From Candidatus Zixiibacteriota bacterium (GTDB lineage Bacteria > Zixibacteria > MSB-5A5 > SM1-73), in NCBI GenBank assembly GCA_023127875.1, contig JAGMFA010000009.1, positions 1 to 26,853 on the forward strand: 26,853 nucleotides of DNA, given 5' to 3'. Below are positions 7,959 to 14,631 of the stretch, piece after piece; positions within the stretch are counted from its first letter, which is position 1, and every line of letters starts with the position of its first letter. Under the pieces are notes generated by a model. That model saw only the letters and a program-made list of their open reading frames with translations, had not been told where the DNA came from and searched no databases. Made by a program: the position numbers and the translations under genes.

Positions 7959-8873
7959 ATGAAAAAATTAACATTCATCTTACTGCTGGCAATCATTATC
8001 GGTCCATTTTCTCCAGGATCAATTTGTGCCCAGGAGAGTTTGGGTCTGCTCATTGTAGCCCACGGTTCCCCTATGCCTGAATGGAACTCACCTGTTCTTG
8101 AACTTGAAGAAGAAGTGAAAAAAAGGATGTCTGAAAGGGGCAATAACCCCTTCAGTGAAATTCGAGTCGCTTTGATGGAATTTAATGAGCCGTCGATTAA
8201 TACTGCAATCAAAGGCTTCGAGAATGCCGGCGTTGATAAAGTTTACGCCATACCATTGTTTGTTGCTCCATCCGGACATTCTATGTATGATGTTCCAACT
8301 ATTTTAGGGCTGTACAGCGACAAAGAAATGATTGAGAGAATTAAAGAAGAAGGGATAACTATAATTGATACCAAAATGAAAATTACAATAGGACCATCGC
8401 TAAATAAGGGTGACATTTTAAAAGAGGTCATGTTAGATAGAGTAAAAGAGTTATCAACGGCACCCGATTCAGAAGGGGTGGTTCTTCTTGCCCACGGAGA
8501 TGCTCGTTTTGAGCCAATTTGGGATTCTATGTGCAGGGAGATTGGTTCTTATATCTGTGCCAAAACTGGCACCAATTACTTCGATTATACTTTTGTGGAG
8601 ATAGGTCAATCCTTTATCTCGGAAGGTATGCCGGTTATTCTGAAAACAGCAGACAAATGTAAGAAGACAATAGTGGTTGGACTATACCTCGTAATGAGTG
8701 TCGAAGATATGGCTCAAAATTCCATCTTACATATTGGTGAGATAAAAATGGAGAGTAAAAAAATGTTTGCTGGTAATAATATCTATTTTTCAAAACTTGG
8801 CCTTTTACCCGATAAACGGATATCAGAATGGATAGTTGATAGGGCTATGGAATGGGTAGAAAGATTGAAATGA
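7959..8873 (+). CDS. exported CbiX/CbiK-like chelatase
   Basis: This is a 304-residue protein of the sirohydrochlorin/ferrochelatase fold. Cytoplasmic members insert Co, Fe or Ni into tetrapyrroles. Two chelatase halves are visible, one opening LLIVAHGSP (H35) and the other VVLLAHGDARF (H179). The first half ends in the typical IPLFVAPSGHSMYDVPTILG block (H107). The ATG at 7959 begins a signal peptide (MKKLTFILLLAIIIG, cleavage near ICAQ), so the enzyme should be periplasmic. This recalls the periplasmic CbiK of Desulfovibrio vulgaris, where a chelatase homologue sits with transport genes. With a TonB receptor and FeoA upstream and FeoB downstream, it may act on an imported metallo-tetrapyrrole, either loading or removing metal. 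The direction is not decidable from sequence. A TTG at 7929 is an in-frame but less likely start. Confidence 0.85.
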   Translation: MKKLTFILLLAIIIGPFSPGSICAQESLGLLIVAHGSPMPEWNSPVLELEEEVKKRMSERGNNPFSEIRVALMEFNEPSINTAIKGFENAGVDKVYAIPLFVAPSGHSMYDVPTILGLYSDKEMIERIKEEGITIIDTKMKITIGPSLNKGDILKEVMLDRVKELSTAPDSEGVVLLAHGDARFEPIWDSMCREIGSYICAKTGTNYFDYTFVEIGQSFISEGMPVILKTADKCKKTIVVGLYLVMSVEDMAQNSILHIGEIKMESKKMFAGNNIYFSKLGLLPDKRISEWIVDRAMEWVERLK

Positions 8874-8980
8874 TTTCAACTTCGATCAACAGCAGATTTT
8901 GTCGGTTTTTTTCTCATTTCGTAAGTGTCAGCAGGATTCATGGGATTTATAATGTCAGAAATTAATACAAAAGCAAAAAA

Positions 8981-9216
8981 TGCGTATGCATCTTCGATAA
9001 GTTTACGTACCCCTCACCCTGACCCTGCGAAGCATTCATACGAATCTCCCACAAGGGGAGACGGTTCGACTTCGCTCCCTTCGACCTTGCTCAGGGACAG
9101 TGAGCGAAGTCGAACTGTCACCGTCCTGAGCCTGTCGAAGGAGGGAACTTCATAAATTTCCCCCTCCCTGGATGGGAGGGGGCCAGGGGGAGGGTAATGC
9201 GTATGCATTCATACGA
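8981..9216. repeat. cluster of palindromic repeats between chelatase and feoB
   Basis: The 391-base gap 8874-9264 holds no credible gene but many repeats. 9012-9049 matches 17840-17877 at all but two of 38 positions. A 14-bp perfect stem pairs 9064-9077 with 9102-9115 (arm GTTCGACTTCGCTC). 9123-9141 reappears inverted at 11302-11320 with one mismatch. CGTATG-CATT-CATACG at 9200-9215 recurs at 20871. The cluster separates feoB from the genes in front of it and may act as a transcript boundary. Confidence 0.8.
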
Positions 9217-9264
9217 ATTGTTTCAATTTATTCAATTCGTTTGTCATAGATGGAGGAGCTACTG

Positions 9265-10968
9265 GTGCGCAAAATCCTTTTGATGGGCAATCCCAATGTG
9301 GGCAAAAGTGTAATCTTCTCTCGACTCACCGGAGTGGATGTGATCGCCTCCAACTATCCCGGAACTACGGTGGAGTTCACCCGAGGTCGCATGAAATTGG
9401 AAGATGAGTTGGTGGAGATCATAGACGTGCCCGGAACTTATGACCTTAACCCTAACTCTCCGGCAGAAGAGGTAGCTGTCCGGATGGGAAAACAGGGGGA
9501 TGTGATCATCGATGTGGTGGATGCCACCAATCTGGAAAGAAACTTAAACCTCACCCTCCAGTTGCTCAAGGATGGAAAGCCGGTGGTGGTGGCTTTAAAT
9601 CTCTGGGATGAAACCCGTCATATTGGCATTTCCATTGATGTGGAAAAGCTTCAAAAGATTCTGGGCGTGCCGGTTGTCCCCACCTGCGCTATAACCGGAG
9701 AAGGAATCAAAGAATTGGTCTCGGAGCTTCCCCATGCCAGGGCAAATACTTTCCAGTATGAGGAGGAAAAAAGATGGGAGAAGGTGGGAGAGATCATCAG
9801 CCAGGTGCAAAGGATAACCCACCGTCATCATACCTTCTTAGAAAGGATGGAGGATCTTTCCATAAGACCGGTAACCGGTTTGCCACTGGCGGTAATAACC
9901 TTATTTGTCATCTTCCAAATCATTCGGTTTATTGGTGAGGGGCTAATCGGACTCATATTTGAACCTGTATTTGAGAAGCTGTGGGCACCTTTGATGATGC
10001 AGGTGTCAAGTCTTTTAGGTGGAGGCTTCATACATGACGTCCTCATTGGAAAGCTGATGGAAGGCCAGATAGACTTTGTGGAATCGTTAGGTCTTTTGAC
10101 CACTGGTCTTTTTGTTCCCATCGCCATGGTTTTACCTTATGTTTTTTCCTTCTATTTAGTTTTGAGTTTCTTGGAGGATTCAGGCTATCTTCCTCGTCTG
10201 GCGGTGTTGGTGGATAACGTGATGCACCGATTTGGCCTGCACGGACTGGCTATCATTCCCATGATGTTAGGCTTGGGTTGCAATGTGCCTGGAGCAATGG
10301 CCACCCGGGTTCTGGAGACAAAAAGAGAGAGGTTCATTGCCGCCACCCTGATGGCAATTGCGGTTCCCTGCATGGCGCAGACCGCCATGGTGGCTGGGTT
10401 GATAGGAAGATATGGAGCCAAAGGATTCGGGCTTGTCTTTGGAACCCTTTTCGTGGTATGGGTGGTGCTGGGAATTCTGCTGAACCGATTTTCAAAGGGT
10501 GAAAGTCCGGAGATTTTCGTCGAAATCCCCCCTTACCGGATGCCCTACTGGGGGGCATTGCTCAAGAAGCTATGGATGCGAATCCGAGGATTCTTGAGAG
10601 AGGCAATTCCTTTTGTCCTTTTTGGGGTATTAGTCACCAACATTCTGTATTCTTTGGGAATAATCCAATTTTTAGGACGGCTAACTTCTCCTGTAATCAC
10701 CGGAGTCTTGGGTCTGCCCCAGGATGCGGTGGGCGCCTTGATCATCGGCTTTCTGCGAAAAGACGTGGCAGTGGGCATGCTTCTTCCTTTGGGTCTGGAT
10801 CTTTCTCAACTGGTGGTCGCCAGCGTGGTTTTAACCATGTACTTCCCCTGTGTGGCTACCTTCGCCGTTTTAATAAAAGAGCTGGGGACCAAGGACATGA
10901 TAAAATCTGCCGCCATCATGATTTCCTCCGCTCTGATAGTCGGAGGTCTGCTAAATCTTATCCTTTAA
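9265..10968 (+). CDS. feoB: ferrous iron transporter FeoB, compact form
   Basis: FeoB imports Fe2+ across the inner membrane. The N-terminal G domain is complete: GNPNVGKS (G1), YPGTTVE (G2), DVPG (G3), NLWD (G4) and CAITGEG (G5). The transmembrane part begins near residue 195 and contains both conserved cysteine 'gate' motifs (GLGCNVPGA and AVPCMAQ) and a late MYFPCVAT. At about 567 residues it is shorter than the 773-residue E. coli protein, but compact FeoBs of this size are common. The GTG at 9265 is my start, because GGAGGAG lies six bases before it and the protein then begins VRKILLMGNPNVGKS as is usual; the ATG at 9250 would place that ribosome site inside the gene. Some 390 bases of repeats precede it, so it may have a separate promoter. 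Confidence 0.95.
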   Translation: MRKILLMGNPNVGKSVIFSRLTGVDVIASNYPGTTVEFTRGRMKLEDELVEIIDVPGTYDLNPNSPAEEVAVRMGKQGDVIIDVVDATNLERNLNLTLQLLKDGKPVVVALNLWDETRHIGISIDVEKLQKILGVPVVPTCAITGEGIKELVSELPHARANTFQYEEEKRWEKVGEIISQVQRITHRHHTFLERMEDLSIRPVTGLPLAVITLFVIFQIIRFIGEGLIGLIFEPVFEKLWAPLMMQVSSLLGGGFIHDVLIGKLMEGQIDFVESLGLLTTGLFVPIAMVLPYVFSFYLVLSFLEDSGYLPRLAVLVDNVMHRFGLHGLAIIPMMLGLGCNVPGAMATRVLETKRERFIAATLMAIAVPCMAQTAMVAGLIGRYGAKGFGLVFGTLFVVWVVLGILLNRFSKGESPEIFVEIPPYRMPYWGALLKKLWMRIRGFLREAIPFVLFGVLVTNILYSLGIIQFLGRLTSPVITGVLGLPQDAVGALIIGFLRKDVAVGMLLPLGLDLSQLVVASVVLTMYFPCVATFAVLIKELGTKDMIKSAAIMISSALIVGGLLNLIL

Positions 10969-11070
10969 TAATTATCTAATCTGTCATTAACTCAAAGTGT
11001 CGTAGGACGGGCTCCCAGCTCTGTGGACAAGCTTTTGGAAAACTTTGGCAGAAAAGTTTACAAGTGAACC

Positions 11071-11175
11071 GGTCAACGGATTGAACGGATGGGTCAACGG
11101 ATTCAACGGACGGGTCAACGGATGTAACGGATAAAAGTCGTTTGATCCGTTTGATCCGTTGTATCCGTTGACAGA
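11071..11175. repeat. three 21-bp tandem units plus inverted arm
   Basis: Three 21-base units starting GGTCAACGGAT lie at 11071-11091, 11092-11112 and 11113-11133. They are followed, after a short linker, by the inverse pattern (GATCCGTTTGATCCGTTGTATCCGTTGACA, in two blocks, 11144-11173). The whole could fold into one long hairpin. Related single pieces lie at 14597-14626 and near 20606. It occupies the 477-base gap between feoB and the convergent MFS gene; no gene is credible in it. Confidence 0.75.
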
Positions 11176-11227
11176 TTTGTTTAGGTGCAAACACGAGGAG
11201 GACGAGTCAACTGATTAAATGGAAGAA

Positions 11228-11288
11228 GTAGCGGAAGGTCAGTTGTTCATTTGAATCCATAGGAACTCAAATGAGCGTTAGCCTTCCA
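11228..11288. repeat. dispersed hairpin element, copy 1
   Basis: This is an imperfect hairpin whose arms both contain the TCATTTGA core. 11228-11256 is identical over 29 bases to the complement of 20574-20602, and 11262-11288 matches the complement of 20524-20550 with one mismatch. Copy 2 has about 18 more bases in its centre. It resembles a REP or miniature transposable element. Confidence 0.8.
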
Positions 11289-11301
11289 CTTTGGAAACTT
11301 C

Positions 11302-11320
11302 CCTTCGACAAGCTCAGGAC
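11302..11320. repeat. short dispersed repeat, CCTTCGACAAGCTCAGGAC type
   Basis: This 19-base piece is the inverse of 9123-9141 with a single mismatch. It directly follows the hairpin element. Related sequences are widespread small repeats in many environmental genomes. Confidence 0.6.
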
Positions 11321-11424
11321 AAGGAAAGGTCTCCGCTACATTCTTGAATTAATAGCTCAATCCGTTTTCTTTTGTCTTTTCAAGTAGGCAAGCCTTTATG
11401 GCATGTCCGCAGGATCTTGAGACC

Positions 11425-11447
11425 AGCCAAGCCGCGAAGGCTTGGCT
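11425..11447 (-). terminator. hairpin over the MFS stop codon
   Basis: AGCCAAGCC at 11425-11433 pairs perfectly with GGCTTGGCT at 11439-11447 around a five-base loop. The TAG stop of the MFS gene (11446-11448) is within the stem. No T-run follows on the minus strand, so termination would be weak or Rho-assisted. It may instead be another palindromic repeat. Confidence 0.45.
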
Positions 11448-12711
11448 ACGCAACCTTCGTCTTTTTAAGGAAGAGTGAGAGAAAGATCGAGACAAGCGAC
11501 AATAGGAACAAAATAACATACAGAAAAGCGAAAGAGGATATCTGGATGATCAACCCACCTACTGCCGATAGAAAGATGGTTGGTCCTACCACCGTGTTCA
11601 AAAAACCCACATAGATCGGCCGTCTCTCTTCAGGGGCGATCTGGAGAAGATAATTCATATATCCTAAATCCAGCCCGCTGATGGTGGCTCCCAGAAAGAA
11701 GAAAATCGCGCCATACACCCACAGAGGGGTTCTGAAAGCTATGTCGGATAAAACCAAAAGTGGACAAATCGCTGAAAAGAAGGCGGAGAGTACCAAAACC
11801 AACTTGTTGTTCTTCCGGTTGCTCAAGTATGCCCACAAGAGATTGGAAGAGAGATAACCCACCATCTGCACGGTCAAAAATACACCGGCTAAGCTGGCAG
11901 GGATAAAGAGATATTTTTTTGCGTAGATGATATAAAACGGCAAACCCATCACATAGCATCCAATAGCTATCCTGGTTAATAGAAGCATCCTGTAGTTTTT
12001 GTCCTTCTTTGTGATCTCAATGCCTAAAAGCAGATTTTTCTTGATGCTTCTTTTCTCGGGTCGCCTGGTTGTGGGAGGTTCCTTAACCATACAGAAGGAG
12101 ATTAAAGCGAGAATGATCAAAGCTGATGCAACCAAGAACAGAACTCCAAAATTCTTAGGGAAATCATAAAGCTTTAAAATTCTCTGAATCAAAAAACCAG
12201 CCAGCGCTGAAAGTCCTCCTCCGACAAGCATTCTGGCCCCAAAGAAGCTTCCCCTTTTTCCCTGGGGAATGGTCTTCCCAACTATATCAGTGAAGGAGAC
12301 ACCAGCTAAGCCTCCGCCAAAAGAATAGAGAGAGAACAAAAAGAAAAAAGTACCCAGAAGATAGGTGGGGTTTTCTTTCCCTAAGAAAAATACCAGGATA
12401 GCAAAAAGGAGAAAGGAGCCGCCTCTTAAGAAGGCGGTCTTTATATAAACCGGCTTTTGGTTCCTTCGGTGCAGGGTCATCGCGGCAATGGCAATCTGAG
12501 GAAGAAACCAACCCAATGCTTCCAGGGTGGAGGCTAAGCCTATCAGTATCTGGGAGGGGGTGAGCTGGCTGATGAAAAGAGGCAACACGGTGGAGGTGCT
12601 GGTAAAAGCCCAGGCGAAATTAAACAAAGCCCCATTGGAGACCCCCAAAAAGAAGTTTCGTTTGAAATGCTTTTGAGCGAATTGAGTTTGTGCCAAAGAT
12701 TGGTTAATCAT
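11446..12711 (-). CDS. MFS transporter
   Basis: This is a 421-residue major-facilitator-type permease of the inner membrane. Around a dozen hydrophobic segments span the protein, with a basic loop MTLHRRNQKPVY between the second and third segments in the motif-A position and a basic central loop (TTRRPEKRSIKKN) between the two halves. A second aromatic and glycine-rich half ends in a basic tail, LFLKKTKVA. The substrate is not readable; members of this look (FAWAFTSTSTVLPLF opening) are often annotated only as MFS. I chose the ATG at 12711; a TTG at 12771 adds 20 residues without support. A good promoter lies so close to this ATG that the transcript may be leaderless. It faces feoB and is divergent from the nitrilase gene. 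Confidence 0.88.
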   Translation of the reverse strand: MINQSLAQTQFAQKHFKRNFFLGVSNGALFNFAWAFTSTSTVLPLFISQLTPSQILIGLASTLEALGWFLPQIAIAAMTLHRRNQKPVYIKTAFLRGGSFLLFAILVFFLGKENPTYLLGTFFFLFSLYSFGGGLAGVSFTDIVGKTIPQGKRGSFFGARMLVGGGLSALAGFLIQRILKLYDFPKNFGVLFLVASALIILALISFCMVKEPPTTRRPEKRSIKKNLLLGIEITKKDKNYRMLLLTRIAIGCYVMGLPFYIIYAKKYLFIPASLAGVFLTVQMVGYLSSNLLWAYLSNRKNNKLVLVLSAFFSAICPLLVLSDIAFRTPLWVYGAIFFFLGATISGLDLGYMNYLLQIAPEERRPIYVGFLNTVVGPTIFLSAVGGLIIQISSFAFLYVILFLLSLVSIFLSLFLKKTKVA

Positions 12712-12718
12712 TAAAATC

Positions 12719-12746
12719 AAATTAACATCAAAAAAGCAATTGTCAA
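12719..12746 (-). promoter_or_regulatory. promoter of the MFS gene
   Basis: On the minus strand a consensus TTGACA (12746-12741) is followed after 16 bases by TAATTT (12724-12719). The expected start point is at about 12712, directly against the ATG at 12711-12709. No ribosome site precedes that ATG, so initiation on a leaderless message is likely. Confidence 0.6.
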
Positions 12747-12824
12747 GAAGTGCAAAAAAATAGGAGCGCAAATATCAGATATAACCACGTCTTTTGCACC
12801 AAAGACAAATCTTTATGCTTCTTT

Positions 12825-12905
12825 ACCTCTCTCCCTGCCTCCCCCTCTCCACTTCATGTTGAAAATTCCGCCGAAGGTGGAGGAGAGGGAGACAGGGGTA
12901 AGGTT
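12825..12905. repeat. pyrimidine/purine imperfect hairpin
   Basis: A C/T-rich arm (CTCTCCCTGCCTCCCCC) faces a G/A-rich arm (GGAGGAGAGGGAGACAGGGG) across about 30 bases. It lies in the 328-base gap between the MFS and nitrilase starts. It resembles the common intergenic 'CCTCTCC...GGAGAGG' repeats, also hinted at around 17885. I see nothing else definite in this gap. Confidence 0.55.
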
Positions 12906-13039
12906 AAATTTGTTAAGCTCTCAGATGACCTGAATTCGGATGACGAGGCTTTTACGCAAAAACTATTGACTCTTTCCTGCTTTTTGTTTCCTTAAGCTAA
13001 AGTCTGAGAGCAAAACGTCGAAAAATAAAAGGAGCAGAG

Positions 13040-13840
13040 GTGAAAATCGGATTCTTTCAGTTCTCTCCCCTATGGGGGAGGAACGATGAAAACGTTGAAA
13101 GAGCGATAAGCTCAATAAGGGGGGCTAAAGCTGACCTCTTGGTTCTTCCGGAGCTTTTCAACACAGGCTATCTGTTTGAAAACCAAGAGGAACTCAAGAG
13201 GTCAGCTGAATTTATTCCAGATGGACCCACATTCTCGAAGATGGCCCATTTGGCGGCGCAGGAGAATGTGAACCTTGTATTTGGAATCGCAGAAAAGGAG
13301 GGAGAAAGATTCTTCAACTCTTCGGTTCTGGTCACGCCGAGAAGAGATTTTTTAGTCTATCGAAAACTACATCTGTTTGATCGGGAAAAATTGTGGTTTT
13401 CTCCAGGCGATAAAGAACTGAAGGTGTTCGACATTGGCTCAGCGAAAGTGGGAATGATGATCTGTTTCGACTGGATCTTTCCGGAGACAGCAAGGATACT
13501 GGCCTTAAAGGGAGCAGAGATCATATGTCATCCCTCGAATTTAATCCTCCAATATTGCCAGAGGGCCATGACCACCAGATGTATCGAAAACGGAGTCTTT
13601 TCCATTACCGCCAACCGAACCGGGACTGAAGAAAAAGGAGGAGTAAAACTTACTTTCACAGGAAACAGTCAGATAGTGGATCCCAAAGGAAATGTTCTGG
13701 CGAATGCAGATGAATTAAAGGAAGGGGTGTGGACGGTAGATATCGATCCAGCTTTAGCCAGGGATAAGAAGGTCACCCCGCATAATCATCTTTTTGAAGA
13801 TCGAAGAATAGAATTTTACCGTAAGGGGAATCTATGTTAA
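13040..13840 (+). CDS. nitrilase-superfamily carbon-nitrogen hydrolase
   Basis: This is a 266-residue cytoplasmic amidohydrolase. The catalytic triad is visible: E38 in LLVLPELF, K109 in YRKLHLF and C142 in MMICFDWIFPE. A conserved HPSNL block follows the cysteine. It acts on a carbon-nitrogen bond of an amide or carbamoyl compound. The exact substrate is unknown, with omega-amidase and N-carbamoylputrescine amidase-like branches possible. The start is GTG at 13040 behind AAAGGAGCAGAG, and a methionine-lysine-isoleucine opening is usual for the family. Its end overlaps the response regulator start by seven bases, so the two are coupled; this pairing is uncommon. Confidence 0.93.
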   Translation: MKIGFFQFSPLWGRNDENVERAISSIRGAKADLLVLPELFNTGYLFENQEELKRSAEFIPDGPTFSKMAHLAAQENVNLVFGIAEKEGERFFNSSVLVTPRRDFLVYRKLHLFDREKLWFSPGDKELKVFDIGSAKVGMMICFDWIFPETARILALKGAEIICHPSNLILQYCQRAMTTRCIENGVFSITANRTGTEEKGGVKLTFTGNSQIVDPKGNVLANADELKEGVWTVDIDPALARDKKVTPHNHLFEDRRIEFYRKGNLC

Positions 13841-14316
13841 ATCCAAAATCTGATGGGGAAAATACAACAAGCACCTCTCAGGTCACCAAGGTTGCTGAAA
13901 TCAAGTCCGCAAAATCCATAAGAAAGGCCAAACCAGCTAAGATTCTGGTAATCGATGATGAGCCGGAGATCACCGACATAATTGAGACTTTTCTGGAGAG
14001 CGCCGGTTACGTGGTGAAATCGGAAAATTCCAGCATGATCGGCATAGAAAGAGCCAAAACTTTTCTCCCCGATCTGGTCCTTCTGGATATCATGATGCCC
14101 TTCATGGATGGTTATAAGATATGTGGTGAGTTGAAAAAAGATGAAAAGACCAAAAACATTCCGGTGGTGTTTTTGACCGGTAAGGATGCCCGAAGCGATG
14201 AAGGAAAAAGCTTCAAGGCCGGGGGGGTTTTATATGTAAAGAAGCCTTTTAGCTGTGAACGTCTTTTAGATATTGTCAAGATGGTCTTACAGACCGCAGA
14301 AAAAGAACACAAGTAA
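13834..14316 (+). CDS. single-domain response regulator
   Basis: This is a 160-residue CheY-like receiver with a 34-residue basic, low-complexity N-terminal tail. The phosphorylation site is D85 in LVLLDIMMPF, the acidic pair is D41-D42 (LVIDDEPE), the switch threonine is T115 (VVFLTG) and the conserved lysine is K137 (VKKPF). There is no output domain, so it must signal through partner proteins. No histidine kinase is encoded in the window. It overlaps the nitrilase gene by seven bases and is followed by a strong terminator, so the two genes form a short operon whose promoter should be in 12712-13039. Confidence 0.95.
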   Translation: MLNPKSDGENTTSTSQVTKVAEIKSAKSIRKAKPAKILVIDDEPEITDIIETFLESAGYVVKSENSSMIGIERAKTFLPDLVLLDIMMPFMDGYKICGELKKDEKTKNIPVVFLTGKDARSDEGKSFKAGGVLYVKKPFSCERLLDIVKMVLQTAEKEHK

Positions 14317-14381
14317 TTAAAGCGATAGCAAGATCAGATATCGACTTACTCATAGCCGAGACCAAAGGATAAGGGGGGTAA

Positions 14382-14462
14382 GCCCCGCACTATACGGTGC
14401 AGGGCAAGCCAGCACCCGACCCTGAAAAGACATTTTCAGGTTAGATGCTGGCTTCTTTTTTT
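14382..14462 (+). terminator. structured terminator after the response regulator
   Basis: Two hairpins lie in series. 14382-14405 forms GCCCCGCAC/GTGCAGGGC with one mismatch. 14406-14454 forms an outer stem AAGCCAGCA/TGCTGGCTT enclosing an inner stem CCTGAAAA/TTTTCAGG. A C and then seven Ts follow (14456-14462). The second hairpin with its T-run is a good intrinsic terminator. The extra structure upstream is more than a terminator needs. Confidence 0.8.
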
Positions 14463-14486
14463 GATATTTATATCGACTCATTTGTT

Positions 14487-14541
14487 CGGACAGGGGTTGT
14501 ACCCCTGTCCGTAGAAGGGGCAGGGGTTGAACCCCCACCCC
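14487..14541. repeat. GGGGTT palindrome pair
   Basis: CGGACAGGGGT at 14487-14497 pairs perfectly with ACCCCTGTCCG at 14501-14511 around TGT. A second, weaker GGGG...GGGGTTGAACCCCC...CCCC palindrome follows at 14517-14541. Both share the CAGGGGTTG core, so they look like two copies of one short repeat. No gene is seen in 14463-14631. Confidence 0.65.
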
Positions 14542-14596
14542 AACAAGAAAAATTTGTCAGGTATGTGCAAACAGGGAGACCCAGCCTTTGGTTAAT

Positions 14597-14626
14597 ATCC
14601 GTTTAATCAGTTTAATCCGTTGACAG
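14597..14626. repeat. GTCAACGGAT-type repeat fragment
   Basis: On the minus strand this reads CTGTCAACGGATTAAAC and continues with AACGGAT, the same pattern as the tandem units at 11071-11133. It abuts the stop codon of the neighbouring secreted-protein gene. Confidence 0.5.
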
Positions 14627-14631
14627 AACAT

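Noticed and set aside
8925..9208. Short frames on both strands between chelatase and feoB
   Set aside because: They are made of palindromic repeats and mirror each other; no start site or protein-like pattern.
10572..10979. 135-residue frame inside feoB
   Set aside because: It runs in another frame of the conserved FeoB membrane domain; its composition is that of a shifted reading.
11071..11175. CRISPR-like array
   Set aside because: The units are directly adjacent at 21 bases without distinct spacers, an inverted arm follows, and no cas gene is present.
12750..12995. 81-residue frame between the MFS and nitrilase genes
   Set aside because: It crosses a low-complexity palindromic repeat and the MFS promoter, and shows no domain.
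14380..14462. c-di-GMP-I (GEMM) riboswitch
   Set aside because: A short AGGGCAAGCC resembles the motif, but the rest of the fold and its conserved loops are absent, and the site follows a gene and ends in a terminator with no gene behind it.
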